A stretch of 64,000 bases of DNA, from the NCBI GenBank assembly GCA_027704905.1, contig CM051007.1, forward strand, positions 17,592,563 through 17,656,562, given 5' to 3'. The notes under the pieces were generated by a model. The model did no database searches. It had not been told where the DNA came from and was given only the letters and a program-made list of their open reading frames with translations. Of the stretch, positions 50,279-62,662 are shown in pieces. A program made the translations under genes and the position numbers. Every line of letters begins with the position of its first letter. The first letter of the stretch is position 1. This DNA is from Muraenolepis orangiensis (Eukaryota > Chordata > Actinopteri > Gadiformes > Muraenolepididae).

Positions 50279-50466
50279 GGACCAGTGCTTTTAATCATAC
50301 ACTTACCCGACATTGTGTGGCTCTATTCGGATGAGAGATGGAGTGTGTGTGGAGGTCAGGACCAGTGCTTTTAATCATACACATACCCGACATTATGTGG
50401 CTCTATTCGGATGAGAGATGGAGTGTGTGTGGGGGTCAGGACCAGTGCTTTTAATCATACACATAC
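50279..50466. repeat. 80-bp tandem repeat
   Basis: Units starting GGACCAGTGCTTTTAATCAT begin at 50279, 50359 and 50439. The third is split by the LTR element and resumes at 52478 (CATACCCAACATTATTAGCC). On the minus strand each unit ends in TCGG|GTAAGT, a splice-donor-like word, so the unit may be a duplicated exon/intron border of the THAP gene. Confidence 0.85.
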
Positions 50467-50919
50467 TGTCACGAGTGAGAGGGAGTGTGGGTTGGACCCC
50501 GAACGCAGACAACGACAGAGTGGAGCGATACGAACGGCTTTATTCTTAAAGCACACAACAACAGTCACAAGGGTAAACGGGGAGAACTACGTGGAAGTAG
50601 AGTAGGCAGGCGACCGGGGTGCGAACTATCTCTCCGATAGTCCGCAGGCGGGCGATCAGAACGGGTAGACGTGCAGTATACGTAACGACCTCACGCTGGG
50701 GTAAAGGATAGACAAAGTATATATACCCCAGGTGAGGTGATTAGCAATTAGACAAGGGAATGTTGAGTCCAGGTGGTGTGTGTGTGTGTGTGTGTGTGTG
50801 TGGCCAGCGCACGTGGCTAGGCCACGCCCCCTGCCAACCAACGTGATTGTTGACAGGGGTGTGCGCCACCAGCGCACGTGGCTAGGCCACGCCCCCTGCC
50901 AACCACCGTAACCGTGACA
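50467..50919 (-). repeat. 3' LTR (in element orientation)
   Basis: Contains TATATATA (50718-50725), the predicted transcript start at 50694, and AATAAA (50544-50539, minus). A 38-bp GC-rich segment (GCGCACGTGGCTAGGCCACG ...) is tandemly duplicated in U3, and each copy contains a CACGTGGC E-box-like word. Confidence 0.93.
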
Positions 50920-50934
50920 GTACCCCCCCCTCAA
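50920..50934 (-). promoter_or_regulatory. polypurine tract
   Basis: Minus strand TTGAGGGGGGGGTAC lies directly before the 3' LTR, as expected for the plus-strand primer. The stop codon of the reading frame (TGA) overlaps it. Confidence 0.88.
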
Positions 50935-52007
50935 CGGGCGCCTCCTGGCGTCCAACCCGGCTTGAAGGGGTGTTCCCGGTGGCAGTTGAGGGAAAAGAAC
51001 AGGTCCCGACTGTAGCGGCGCGGGGGCCAACCCCGCCCCTCTGGACCGTCTGCGTCCCAGTCGATGATCCGGGGGGGTGGAGGAGATTTGGTGGGCGGGT
51101 GGGGCCCGGGAAGAGAGCCACGGGGGGCTGCGGGCTGCGTGACGTCAGCAGACGGGGGCTGCGTGACGTCAGCAGACGGGGGCTGCGTGACGTCAGCAGA
51201 CGGGAGCTGCGTGACGTCGTCGGGCGGGTACGGCGCGGCGTCAGCAGACGGGGGCTGCGTGACGTCGTCGGGCGGATCCGGCGTGGCGTCAGCAGACGGG
51301 GGTTGCGTGACATCGTCGGGCGGATCCGGCGTAGCGTCCGCAGACGGGGGCTGCGTGACGTCGTCAGGCGGGTACGGCGCAGCAGACGGGTGCGGAGCGA
51401 CGTCCTCAGGCGAATGCGGAGCGACGCCGTCAGCCGGGTGCGGAGCGGCGTCGTCAGCCGGGTGCGGAGCGGCGTCGTCAGCCGGGTGCGGAGCGGCGCC
51501 GTCAGCCGGGTGCGGAGCGGCGCCGTCAGCCGGTTGCGGAGCGGCGTCGTCAGCCGGGTGCGGAGCGGCGTCGTCAGCCGGGTGCGGAACGACGCCGTCA
51601 GCCGGGTGCGGAGCGGCGTCGTCAGCCGGGTGCGGAGCGGCGTCGTCAGCCGGGTTCGGAGCGACGTCGTCAGCCGGGTGCGGAGCGGCGTCGTCAGCCG
51701 GGTGCGGAGCGGCGCCGTCAGCCGGTTGCGGAGCGGCGTCGTCAGCCGGGTGCGGAGCGGCGTCGTCAGCCGGGTGCGGAGCGGCGCCGTCAGCCGGTTG
51801 CGGAGCGGCGTCGTCAGCCGGGTGCGGAGCGGCGTCGTCAGCCGGGTGCGGAGCGACGTCGTCCGCCGGAAGCAGGGCGGTCGGTGGAGGAAAACCGAAA
51901 GTCCTTGGAAATTTCGGAGCGGCCAACCACGCCCGAATATACGCAGTGTTCGCCTTTTCCTGGGCGATCAGGGTGATCCTCCACAAGTCGCAGTTGCCGG
52001 GGTCCAT
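50931..52007 (-). CDS. Gag-position protein of 8-residue Pro/Ala/Asp repeats
   Basis: A 358-codon frame fills the internal region. It starts at ATG 52007, just after the primer-binding site, and stops at the polypurine tract. Residues 1-45 are non-repetitive (MDPGNCDLWRITLIAQEKAN ...). Then come about 20 repeats of an 8-residue unit (PHPADDAA, with Q or G variants). Next is a second 8-residue block (DVTQPPSA / DATPDPPD). The last 55 residues are Pro-rich, then basic (PPRRYSRDLFFSLNC). There is no zinc knuckle, protease or polymerase. The start position and MDP beginning recall fish Ty3 Gag, but I see no capsid motif, so the role is unknown. Because the units are 24 bp, other frames are also open, and translation is not proven; the exact start and stop placement favours this strand. 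Confidence 0.6.
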   Translation of the reverse strand: MDPGNCDLWRITLIAQEKANTAYIRAWLAAPKFPRTFGFPPPTALLPADDVAPHPADDAAPHPADDAAPQPADGAAPHPADDAAPHPADDAAPQPADGAAPHPADDAAPHPADDVAPNPADDAAPHPADDAAPHPADGVVPHPADDAAPHPADDAAPQPADGAAPHPADGAAPHPADDAAPHPADDAAPHPADGVAPHSPEDVAPHPSAAPYPPDDVTQPPSADATPDPPDDVTQPPSADATPDPPDDVTQPPSADAAPYPPDDVTQLPSADVTQPPSADVTQPPSADVTQPAAPRGSLPGPHPPTKSPPPPRIIDWDADGPEGRGWPPRRYSRDLFFSLNCHREHPFKPGWTPGGAR

Positions 52008-52012
52008 GGTTG

Positions 52013-52023
52013 GTGAGGTCGTT
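52013..52023 (-). promoter_or_regulatory. self-primer-binding site
   Basis: Minus strand AACGACCTCAC begins one base after the 5' LTR. It is the exact reverse complement of GTGAGGTCGTT, the predicted first 11 nt of the transcript (start 52255 in the 5' LTR). No tRNA-type TGG start is present. This is the self-priming arrangement described for Tf1 and sushi-type elements. Confidence 0.85.
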
Positions 52024-52024
52024 C

Positions 52025-52477
52025 TGTCACGAGTGAGAGGGAGTGTGGGTTGGACCCCGAACGCAGACAACGACAGAGTGGAGCGATACGAACGGCTTTA
52101 TTCTTAAAGCACACAACACACAAAGTCACAAGGGTAAACGGGGAGAACTACGTGGAAGTAGAGTAGGCAGGCGACCGGGGTGCGAACTATCTCTCCGATA
52201 GTCCGCAGGCGGGCGATCAGAACGGGTAGACGTGCAGTATACGTAACGACCTCACGCTGGGGTAAAGGATAGACAAAGTATATATACCCCAGGTGAGGTG
52301 ATTAGCAATTAGACAAGGGAATGTTGAGTCCAGGTGTGTGTGTGTGTGTGTGTGTGTGGCCAGCGCACGTGGCTAGGCCACGCCCCCTGCCAACCAACGT
52401 GATTGTTGACAGGGGTGTGTGCGCCACCAGCGCACGTGGCTAGGCCACGCCCCCTGCCAACCACCGTAACCGTGACA
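52025..52477 (-). repeat. 5' LTR (in element orientation)
   Basis: TATATATA at 52279-52286, with the inferred transcript start GTGAGGTCGTT at 52255, 31 nt away. It has the same duplicated U3 segment as the other LTR. Confidence 0.93.
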
Positions 52478-52504
52478 CATACCCAACATTATTAGCCTAT
52501 TCCG

Positions 52505-52735
52505 CCCACTTTTCGAGACGTATATGCTCTGCTTGTCAAAGTGCAAAGTGCAGACATACGTGTGACCCCTGAGGACATGAAACGAGGGACCTTTATCCTC
52601 CTTATCAGCCTCACACAAGAATTGCGGAGGAGTTTGTCTTTCGGGAAATTGTGTAAACTGAGGTCCGGCTGTCTTTGTTTTGACGTTGAGAAGCCGGTAC
52701 ACTACAATAACAGCGACGAGAGGAGGCAGCCGTAG
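52505..52735 (-). pseudogene. second THAP-domain remnant, frameshifted
   Basis: On the minus strand one frame reads LSLHNFPKDKLLRNS and VRLIRRIK; the next frame reads GPSFHVLRGHTYVCTLHFDK. Together they give the THAP order: FP box, the residue before VRLIRR where Trp is usual (Cys here), and the C-terminal Cys-x2-His (CTLH). A frameshift between them disables it. It may belong to the same transposon as 49398-49570, as a different paralogue. Confidence 0.5.
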
Positions 52736-53498
52736 TTTGTCACGTATCTGGGGTAACTACCGGAAGTAAGAGTACACTGCTCAGCAATTTTTAACGTTCC
52801 GGAAGCAGGAAGTGTGACATAGGCCTATTATGAATGACACAAGATAGATCCTTGCATGATGACAACCCGCCCCCAAACTCTGATTGGGTATTCACCAGCG
52901 TGGTGAGCTCTGCTGATTGGTTCACAGAGCCTCTGGCTAGACCCGCCCTAAGGGAGGAAAGGGGAGGATCGTCCTCCCTTAGCGCCGTACACGTTCACGT
53001 TAAACCAGGACTCGCCGGCCGCGAGTTAAAATGTGAGCTTACGGAGGACGTTTTCCTCCGTTCCTCCGTACAGTGATTAACAAATTGCGATAGGGGTCGC
53101 TGTTGGTGCCATTTTGACACATATTTGTGTGACTTTGAAGCGTTAGAAAAAGCTTTTTATCAGTATTTTCACAGATGAATCTGTTAAATTGATGTGTATT
53201 TAATAGGTTTTGTTTTCTCTGAGATGTTAGGGAAGATGGTCCTCCCTTTCCTCAATGAACGAGCCTCCACTGGTCCATATGTTGTCCCCCAAAACCATCC
53301 CATGAACAGCTCCTATGCTGTTTTTTTTTTACATTAGCTAAAGCGACAGCTGCTGCTTTTCGCTATATTTCCAGGTTTTTATTGTGCAAATGCTTTCGCA
53401 ATGTTTGGAAACAGTTTTGATCAGCCAATATTACATCTGCAACTGCAACATGCCTTCTAGATACCTTCTGGATACTGGATAGTATGTCGTCTACACGT

Positions 53499-53541
<43 letters not shown>
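53499..53541. repeat. (CA)n microsatellite
   Basis: About 21 CA units. Confidence 0.95.
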
Positions 53542-53545
<4 letters not shown>

Positions 53546-54744
53546 AATACGTCATACTTTAATGTATTCGTCGTGAATTGCTCTTTCCCGAGCTCCAAGA
53601 TTGCACAAACAGCAAGCTGGCTACGTTGTTTAGCCTATAGCTACAGTGAGTCAATGTGAGAGATGAGATTGCGTGGTATAGATATGATGTTCACTTCAAC
53701 CTCAGTGCCCTGGTCTCAGTAGCCCATGATAAATGGAAGGAACGGTGCTTCACTTTATCACAGATTGGAGTTTCGTGGAGGAGAAAGAGGGGGGTTGCTA
53801 ATAACTTCTACACTCCACGCACAACTCAACAGAAAACCATTTACAAAATAGAAACCTGACCTGCTTTCTGACCTGCCAGGCATGGTGAGTCATCCCGGGG
53901 TCCCTGCAATGTCCTCAATTCCCAACGTTATTTGGACTTTAACACTAAATTGAGCGTTAATCCTCTGTTAATAATAGCATTAAATACCAAAGGATAGCGG
54001 TACAGAGAATGCCTCAGTCACACTATCCTCTTTAAGGCAGATCTTAACACACAGCAGCACAGCAGAGTATGTCGAGAACCTAAACGTCCAGCTATATTAT
54101 ATACATCAATTAGTCACCGGACGTCTTGAGAGCCATACGGGCTACAAACCCACGTCATTGGGCCCTGTTGAGATGTGGAGAGACTGGAGCGTCGGTGGAT
54201 AATGGGGGGGAAGGATCAGGGTTTTTTCTTTTCTTTTTTTTCAATGAGTCCGTGATAACACTTGACGCACAGCAGAACGCGCTTGACGTGGGCCTTGATA
54301 GGGTCATTTTCCCCGTCCGTCATACGCCTCGGGCCCGGAGCTCAGATGAAGGATGGATGAAGGATCCCCCCCCCCTTCAGCGACGGCGCGTTGCCAAGCC
54401 ACACCTGGCTGTACGTGGTTGACGTCGACGACACGGACGTTGCTGTGTGTCTGATTGCTGATTACGCGAGAACCAATAAACCATTTATCTCTCTCACCGC
54501 CCGTTTTTGAAAATATTTTTGAAAATATATTCGTCTCCCTTGTTTAGCACTTTGTCTAATATGTTCCACGTAATACGTGCGCAATAAAAGTAAAAGTTGT
54601 GTTGCGTGACTGTGGATGGAACCAGAATGTGACAGCTTTGCATGTCTACCGCTAATAGATGTGTTGTTGCAAAGTGCCCCTTAAAAAAGGCATTTGGAAA
54701 AGGCAAGTAAGAGTGTAAGATAGTTAGTAGTCACTCTGAGTGGT
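53542..54744. other. unique sequence, nothing recognised
   Basis: No gene supported. Short C-run at 54367-54375. Confidence 0.4.
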
Positions 54745-54745
54745 T

Positions 54746-54773
54746 GCAGCAGCAGCAGCAGCAGCAGCAGCAG
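54746..54773. repeat. (CAG)n trinucleotide
   Basis: Nine CAG units, not in a supported reading frame. Confidence 0.95.
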
Positions 54774-54983
54774 GGGACGTCCACATGGAACCCACCCATT
54801 TAACACAAAACACCTCAGACCCGTTCAGCTGATGAGAGAAGACGGTCGGTGCTCAAGATGTACCAATCTTACGACGTCAGACCGTTCATCGGGTCTGGCA
54901 GGGACATTACATCATATGCCACACGCATCACAACTGCTGTCCCCTGTAAAAGTCACATCGAAATGCGTGAATATTTTTACATA

Positions 54984-55156
<173 letters not shown>

Positions 55157-55720
55157 AGTGCTTCACAGAACACAATGATAATATGCAAATAATGAAAAGA
55201 AAATGAATAATAAAACAAGGCAGGGTAAATAATGAACAAGCATCGGTGTAGACGATACAGGGAGAAAGGTTAATTCATTTAGCTGTATGCAAACATTGAA
55301 GGCAGTTAAAATCCCTTGAAAAGAGGAAAGTTTGAGGTTGAATTAGTCTGTAATCTCGGCTAGACTGCAGGTCTGTTCCAGCTATACTTGCAGAACACTG
55401 ACTAAAAGCCATTTCCCAAGAGGTTGATTTTGCCCATTGAATGAGTCATACGTCAAAGGCTTTGGGGAGATGAAGTGTGTGGTTGTTTGTGGGCTTTAAA
55501 GCAAGCAAAAACAACACACCGTTTACCCTTAAGATTAGGTTTTGCGAACTTCTGAGGAGAAAAGTGACGACTTGATGCAACCATATGGACCACAACGTGT
55601 TCTCTGTGTAGAAGAAAATCGGCAGAGTCGTAGTTCACGATTTTTTTTTTTTACACAATTGGATCCTCATCCTCGTGATGAGAGAATAGCACGTTTTTGC
55701 GACACGGCGCTGGTGTAATG
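55157..55720. other. unique sequence, nothing recognised
   Basis: T-run at 55641-55652. No gene supported. Confidence 0.4.
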
Positions 55721-55721
55721 T

Positions 55722-55791
<70 letters not shown>
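55721..55791. repeat. (TG)n microsatellite
   Basis: About 32 TG units. Confidence 0.96.
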
Positions 55792-55794
<3 letters not shown>

Positions 55795-55859
55795 TTCTTC
55801 GCAGCTCTCCATGAGAGTCCCGAATTTCGAAGTGGCGTGAAGTGGCAGGTAAGGACACG

Positions 55860-56100
55860 TTGAATGCTGTCGCCCCGGCGGCAGCTGTTGTGTTTTTTTC
55901 TTTCCCCCGGGGACACCGTGAGCAGGATGAGGGCTATAGACCGCGGCAGGTGTGACAGGAGTCAAGAGGCCCACAGCGCGTTTAGCGAGCTCTCCGCTCC
56001 CCGTTACCCCCGGCTGTGGTCGCTTCGCTTCGTGCCGGGCCGCCTCAAACACATCGTGACCCGGGAAACTAACTGCGGGAAGTCGAGGATTCGGGGACAT
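55860..56100. promoter_or_regulatory. CpG-rich patch
   Basis: Contains many CpGs (CGCCCCGGCGGCAG, GACCGCGGCAGG, GTGCCGGGCCGCC, GTGACCCGGG) in an otherwise CpG-poor setting. This could mark a promoter or first exon, or an unmethylated repeat. The frames through it are not recognised. Confidence 0.35.
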
Positions 56101-56125
56101 TGGCTTCTGTGTGTCTGTGGCTGTC

Positions 56126-58155
<2,030 letters not shown>

Positions 58156-58245
58156 ATTGAATCCTCTTTATTGGTCACACATGTAAACATACAGTGAAAT
58201 GTGTTCTCTGCATTTAACCCATCCTAGTTTTAGGAGCAGTGGTAT
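58156..58245 (-). repeat. SINE 3' end, inverted
   Basis: GGATTGAATCCTCTTTATTGGTCACA followed by GTGTTCTCTGCATTTAACCC and ATCCTAGTTTTAGGAGCAGTGG is the reverse complement of the 3' end of the SINE at 18086-18325. Confidence 0.8.
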
Positions 58246-58608
58246 GGTGGAGCTGAAGTCAGTATTTCTTTCTTGTGCTCCAAAAAAAAGAACATTTGAA
58301 TATATGCAAATAGTAAATACAACAAATATGCATATATTTGTTTGTTGGTGTATAAGCAAGGCAGTGGCGGTGGCGTATCGTTTTCTCGCACAAGCTAAAT
58401 CCGGGGGGGGGGGGGCTCCGCTAATCATATTTATACTGGAACGCCGTCGGCGTCACGGCAATTTCCTGTGATCCGGGCTCCAAGGGGCGAGTCACAAACT
58501 GCTCCCTGTTTCGTACGTAAATTTTTTTTATATATATATATCAACGTACAAAGTCAATGACATCATCGTCCGTACGAGCGAAAGCGGCGCCAAGTCTTGT
58601 TTGGACGG

Positions 58609-59400
<792 letters not shown>

Positions 59401-59409
59401 GGGGGGGGG

Positions 59410-59411
<2 letters not shown>

Positions 59412-59473
<62 letters not shown>
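59412..59473. repeat. (GA)n microsatellite
   Basis: About 30 GA units directly after a poly-G tract. Confidence 0.96.
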
Positions 59474-59475
<2 letters not shown>

Positions 59476-59623
59476 CCCTTGGAGCAGCCCATACAACACA
59501 TCACTCTCCCTTGTTTAAGGGATGGGTCCCCTCATCCCGCTCGTAACACCGATTACTCAGTTCCACGAGCACAACCATAGCCTGGTCCCCAAGGGGCACG
59601 GGCACACACACACATGCGCAAGT

Positions 59624-59763
<140 letters not shown>

Positions 59764-59847
59764 CGTAGGCGAACACAAACCGGCTAAGTGCCACTACATC
59801 AATGATGTAATGATGCCCGTAAAACTGAACGTACGTACACATGCACA

Positions 59848-60076
59848 ATGAGCTCGGTGCTCATTTACAGAAGGGATACGTCGGGGGACATTGAACGCCA
59901 AACAAACAACAACAACAGCAACTGCAACAACAACAACGAAAAAAGTAAAGAGACGAGCGGCGGTGCTCCAAAAACCCACTCCCACGCTGCTCACAGCAGA
60001 GCGGGCGTCAGCGGCGTGAACTTTGGGGAGAGAGACGAGCCGGAGGGGCCCTTCTTCCTCATGGCGTGACGCACGC
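59848..60076 (+). other. CpG-rich open segment ending at a GTGAGT word
   Basis: An ATG-initiated 73-codon frame (Asn-rich, then SGVNFGERDEPEGPFF) ends at 60069. A donor-like ACGCG|GTGAGT follows at 60077. GC and CpG content are higher than around it. It could be an untranslated or short first exon of an outside gene. I recognise no protein. Confidence 0.25.
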
Positions 60077-60176
60077 GGTGAGTCGGTTCGGAGGGGGGGT
60101 GAGGGTGGGGGGGGGGGTGGTTGGAATGTCGAGAGGATGAGGAATGAGGAAAGGCCACCACCGGGTGAATCACCGT

Positions 60177-60271
60177 CCTCCCCTCCCCTCCCCTCCCCTC
60201 CCCTCCCCTCCCCTCCCCTCCCCTCCCCTCCCCTCCCCTCCCCTCCCCTCCCCTCCCCTCCCCTCCCCTCC
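60177..60271. repeat. (CCCCT)n pentanucleotide array
   Basis: About 19 CCCCT units. The complementary strand has G4-runs every 5 bases, ideal for G-quadruplex or i-motif structure. A G-rich patch (60090-60118) precedes it. Confidence 0.96.
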
Positions 60272-60299
60272 TTGCACCGCCGCCGTGGTCGTTAGCCTT

Positions 60300-60970
60300 T
60301 TGCAAGCCCGGGGGGAATAGGATGATGGGTTTGACACCTTCAATGCAGAGCCGATCGTTTGATCTTTTTTTTTTTGTTTGTTTTGCGGTTATTGTATTGT
60401 GGGTCTGTCTGGTGGATTTAATCGGTTTTCATTATATTCTCTTGTTATTTTTTTTTTGGGTGAGGGGGGGGGGGGGCAGTCCAGATCAGCCGTTCCGAAA
60501 CCTAGAGAGTCAGGTTTATCAGAGTATAACACGGCGACGTTGACTCAGAGGTTTCACACCAAACTGACACAAAGAGACGTATACGGGATGATATGACGAT
60601 ACTTATGGAATATGTGAGGGACAAGAAACACGCCAGACACTTTGCTGTCTCATACCTGGTACTTTCTCCACCTCTAATTGCCACCTCCTGCGCAAATACT
60701 CAATCGCACCGAAGGGAACAACTGATGAACCTCCATGAGTCACTGTGTGTTAGGTTAAGCGATTGCTCCGTAGTGTGCAGTGATTGCCAAGCATGACTAA
60801 TGGTTGACAATTATCAACATCTCAGGAGATAATCATGGGGTTTAAAAAAAAAAATTGTATATACATTAAAAAAAGAGAGAAATGCTGTAATTGCTCCTAA
60901 TTCCAATTGCAATGCCAGGATATATATGGGGTCAGTGGTCGTTAACATCTACAACAACAATTACAATTAC
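60300..60970. other. unique sequence, nothing recognised
   Basis: T-runs (60366, 60449) and a G-run (60464-60476). Short frames only. Confidence 0.4.
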
Positions 60971-60977
60971 ATCTACT

Positions 60978-61370
60978 ACAGTAACAAGTACAATGGAATG
61001 CTTACTCCCCATCTCCTTCCACAGTGTGAAATTCCAGAACACAATACTATACGAATACTATACACAATAAAAAAAAATAATGAAAAAAAGTGATAGATGG
61101 ATGATATGTTCATGTGTTATATTGTGCAAGAATAATTTGAAAGCATTTAAAAGTGCCAGTAGTGCAGCAGCAGCAGCATCATGAATACAGTGCAGTACAG
61201 TGCAGAACAGTGCAGTAACTGTAATGAGTAATGAATATGAGTCCAGAAAGTCCAGCAAAGTATAGGTAGGCAGGAGAATGACTATAGTCACCAGAAGTCA
61301 TAAGTGCATTTCCTTCCTAACAAGCCTCCAAGAGCATTCCCAGTGCTTGGGTAACAGTACAATAAGTTGG
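60978..61370 (-). mobile_element. LINE-type 3' tail, inverted copy 2, joined to interspersed-repeat tail
   Basis: 60978-61265 parallels 16785-17060 (GTACAATGGAATGCTTACTC, CATTTAAAAGTGCCAGTAGT, GCAGCATCATGAATACAG). 61285-61365 (CACCAGAAGTCATAAGTGCA, GTAACAGTACAATAAG) parallels 9903-9975. Confidence 0.7.
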
Positions 61371-62200
61371 CTCTCTAGATTTGATGCAATAAGGGCATGA
61401 AACTAATGAGATGCATGTCTTCTAATATCGTTCGTTCACTATTCATGATTCATTATAGTTTGCGATAACATTAGCGATTAGTCATTGCCATAAAATTACT
61501 TTTCCTTGTGTGGAAACAAATAACCAAATGACACATTTTAACAATAGGCCAGCATAAGCGCAGAACTTAAAATAATAGACTGGCAGAACAGCAGAACTTA
61601 TACCTCTGTCCCTTTACTTTTTGTTCAAACTGATCTCTGGCTACAGAGATCAGTATACCAAAAATACTCTAACCAATATGCTTCTGAAAGCTCCTTAGGC
61701 TGGGAGCCTGAGGCATGCCGTGCTGCGTCTTTAATCAGCGGAGACACCAGTTAAAGACACCCCCTAATGCCAGTTCACCGTCTCTAAATTCCTCTCCTTT
61801 CAAATAACTTCCACAGCCAAGATAATGCCTTATAAGGGCCTTCCTTCCTTCCTTCCTTCCTTCCAATAATGTGGACACCGTTACCCTCAAGGCTTTCTGC
61901 TGTTGTTTGATGACCTTTATCTTAATTGAGTGTTATAGAAGGGCAGTACTTTGCTTTTAAATGCCTTTTCATGTTTAACGCAGCGTTTTAGCTCTCTGCG
62001 CTCTTGGGATTTACCTGAACCTCGAATATAATAAACTTTTAACCATACTTTGATATTTAGCCCAGGGAACCCAGTCAAGCCAATATTTTAATTGTGATGT
62101 GTTCAATTGAAGGAATTCCCCTGTTTTGCTCAAAGCCGCGGGCTTAGTATTCTCAGAGAATACTAACAACGTCTATTGGAGGACACTCGTTGTTGTTGAA
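61371..62200. other. unique sequence with (CCTT)n
   Basis: (CCTT)n at 61841-61864. No gene supported. Confidence 0.4.
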
Positions 62201-62224
62201 AAAACAACAACAACACACCAGCCA

Positions 62225-62662
62225 ATTGCAAAGCAGAAAGCACTCCTTCTCTTAACTCGTCCACATCTCCATCACAAAGGACCGCGACCACCCTGGGCAC
62301 TATCTCTTCTCCCCCCTGCGGTCCCGTCACCGGTTCCGCAGCATCCGTACAAGGACTAGCAGGTTTAAGGACAGTTTTTATCCACAGGCAGTGACCTACT
62401 GAACTGCCACTACTATTGCACTGTATTCAAGTTGCTACTCTCTCTTTTTAAATGCTTTTTGCACAATTCAACATATGTATATATCATATAGCGATCAGTC
62501 ACTTTATTGTTCTTTATATTGTGTATAGTATTTGTCATAGTATAGTGTTGTATCGTATACATATAGTACATAGTATAGTATATAATGTTAAATTGTAGGA
62601 AATTCATACTGCGGGAGGGAATGGGGAGTGAGCGTTCCCATTGTACTTGTACTAAAACATCT
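62225..62662 (+). mobile_element. LINE 3' end
   Basis: AAAGGACCGCGACCACCCTG to CAGTTTTTATCCACAGGCAG is the coding end typical of fish LINEs (HPGHYLFSPLRSRHRFRS-like, then FKDSFYPQ). A TA-rich 3' untranslated part follows, and the tail GCGGGAGGGAATGGGGAG ... CATCTTGAATCTTGAATC ends it. It matches 11560-11975. Confidence 0.75.

Larger units (their letters stand above)
50467..52477 (-). mobile_element. complete non-autonomous, self-primed LTR retrotransposon
   Basis: Two LTRs of 453 bp each (50467-50919 and 52025-52477) start TGTCACGAGTG and end CCGTGACA. They are identical apart from short indels, mainly in the (TG)n tract. The 5-bp duplication CATAC flanks the element at 50462-50466 and 52478-52482. 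Read on the minus strand it has, in order, TATA box, polyadenylation signal, primer-binding site, one reading frame and a polypurine tract. No reverse transcriptase, protease, integrase or RNase H is present, so it must be mobilised in trans, by inference by a Tf1/sushi-type Ty3 element. Near-identical LTRs imply recent insertion. Confidence 0.93.
47072..53272. mobile_element. composite region bounded by CAGTGG(C/A)GGCT ends
   Basis: The left end CAGTGGCGGCTGG (47072) and reverse complement of the right end CAGTGGAGGCTCG (53272) match at 11 of 13 positions. Flanks CTCCGTAT (47064-47071) and GTCCATAT (53273-53280) agree at 6 of 8, suggesting a diverged 8-bp duplication. Inside are THAP-domain remnants in both orientations, a DDE-like fragment, an inverted repeat and a later LTR insertion. 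It may be one old element or several stacked ones. Confidence 0.45.

Noticed and set aside
51100..51900. CpG island promoter
   Set aside because: The high CpG content is due to 24-bp coding-like repeats inside the retroelement.
50970..52107. Two plus-strand frames of about 348 codons (SRVRSGVV and ASSAGCGA repeats)
   Set aside because: 24-bp units keep every frame open. Only the minus frame starts after the primer site and stops at the polypurine tract, and the LTR signals point to the minus strand.
54746..54773. Polyglutamine-coding CAG repeat
   Set aside because: No supported reading frame around it.
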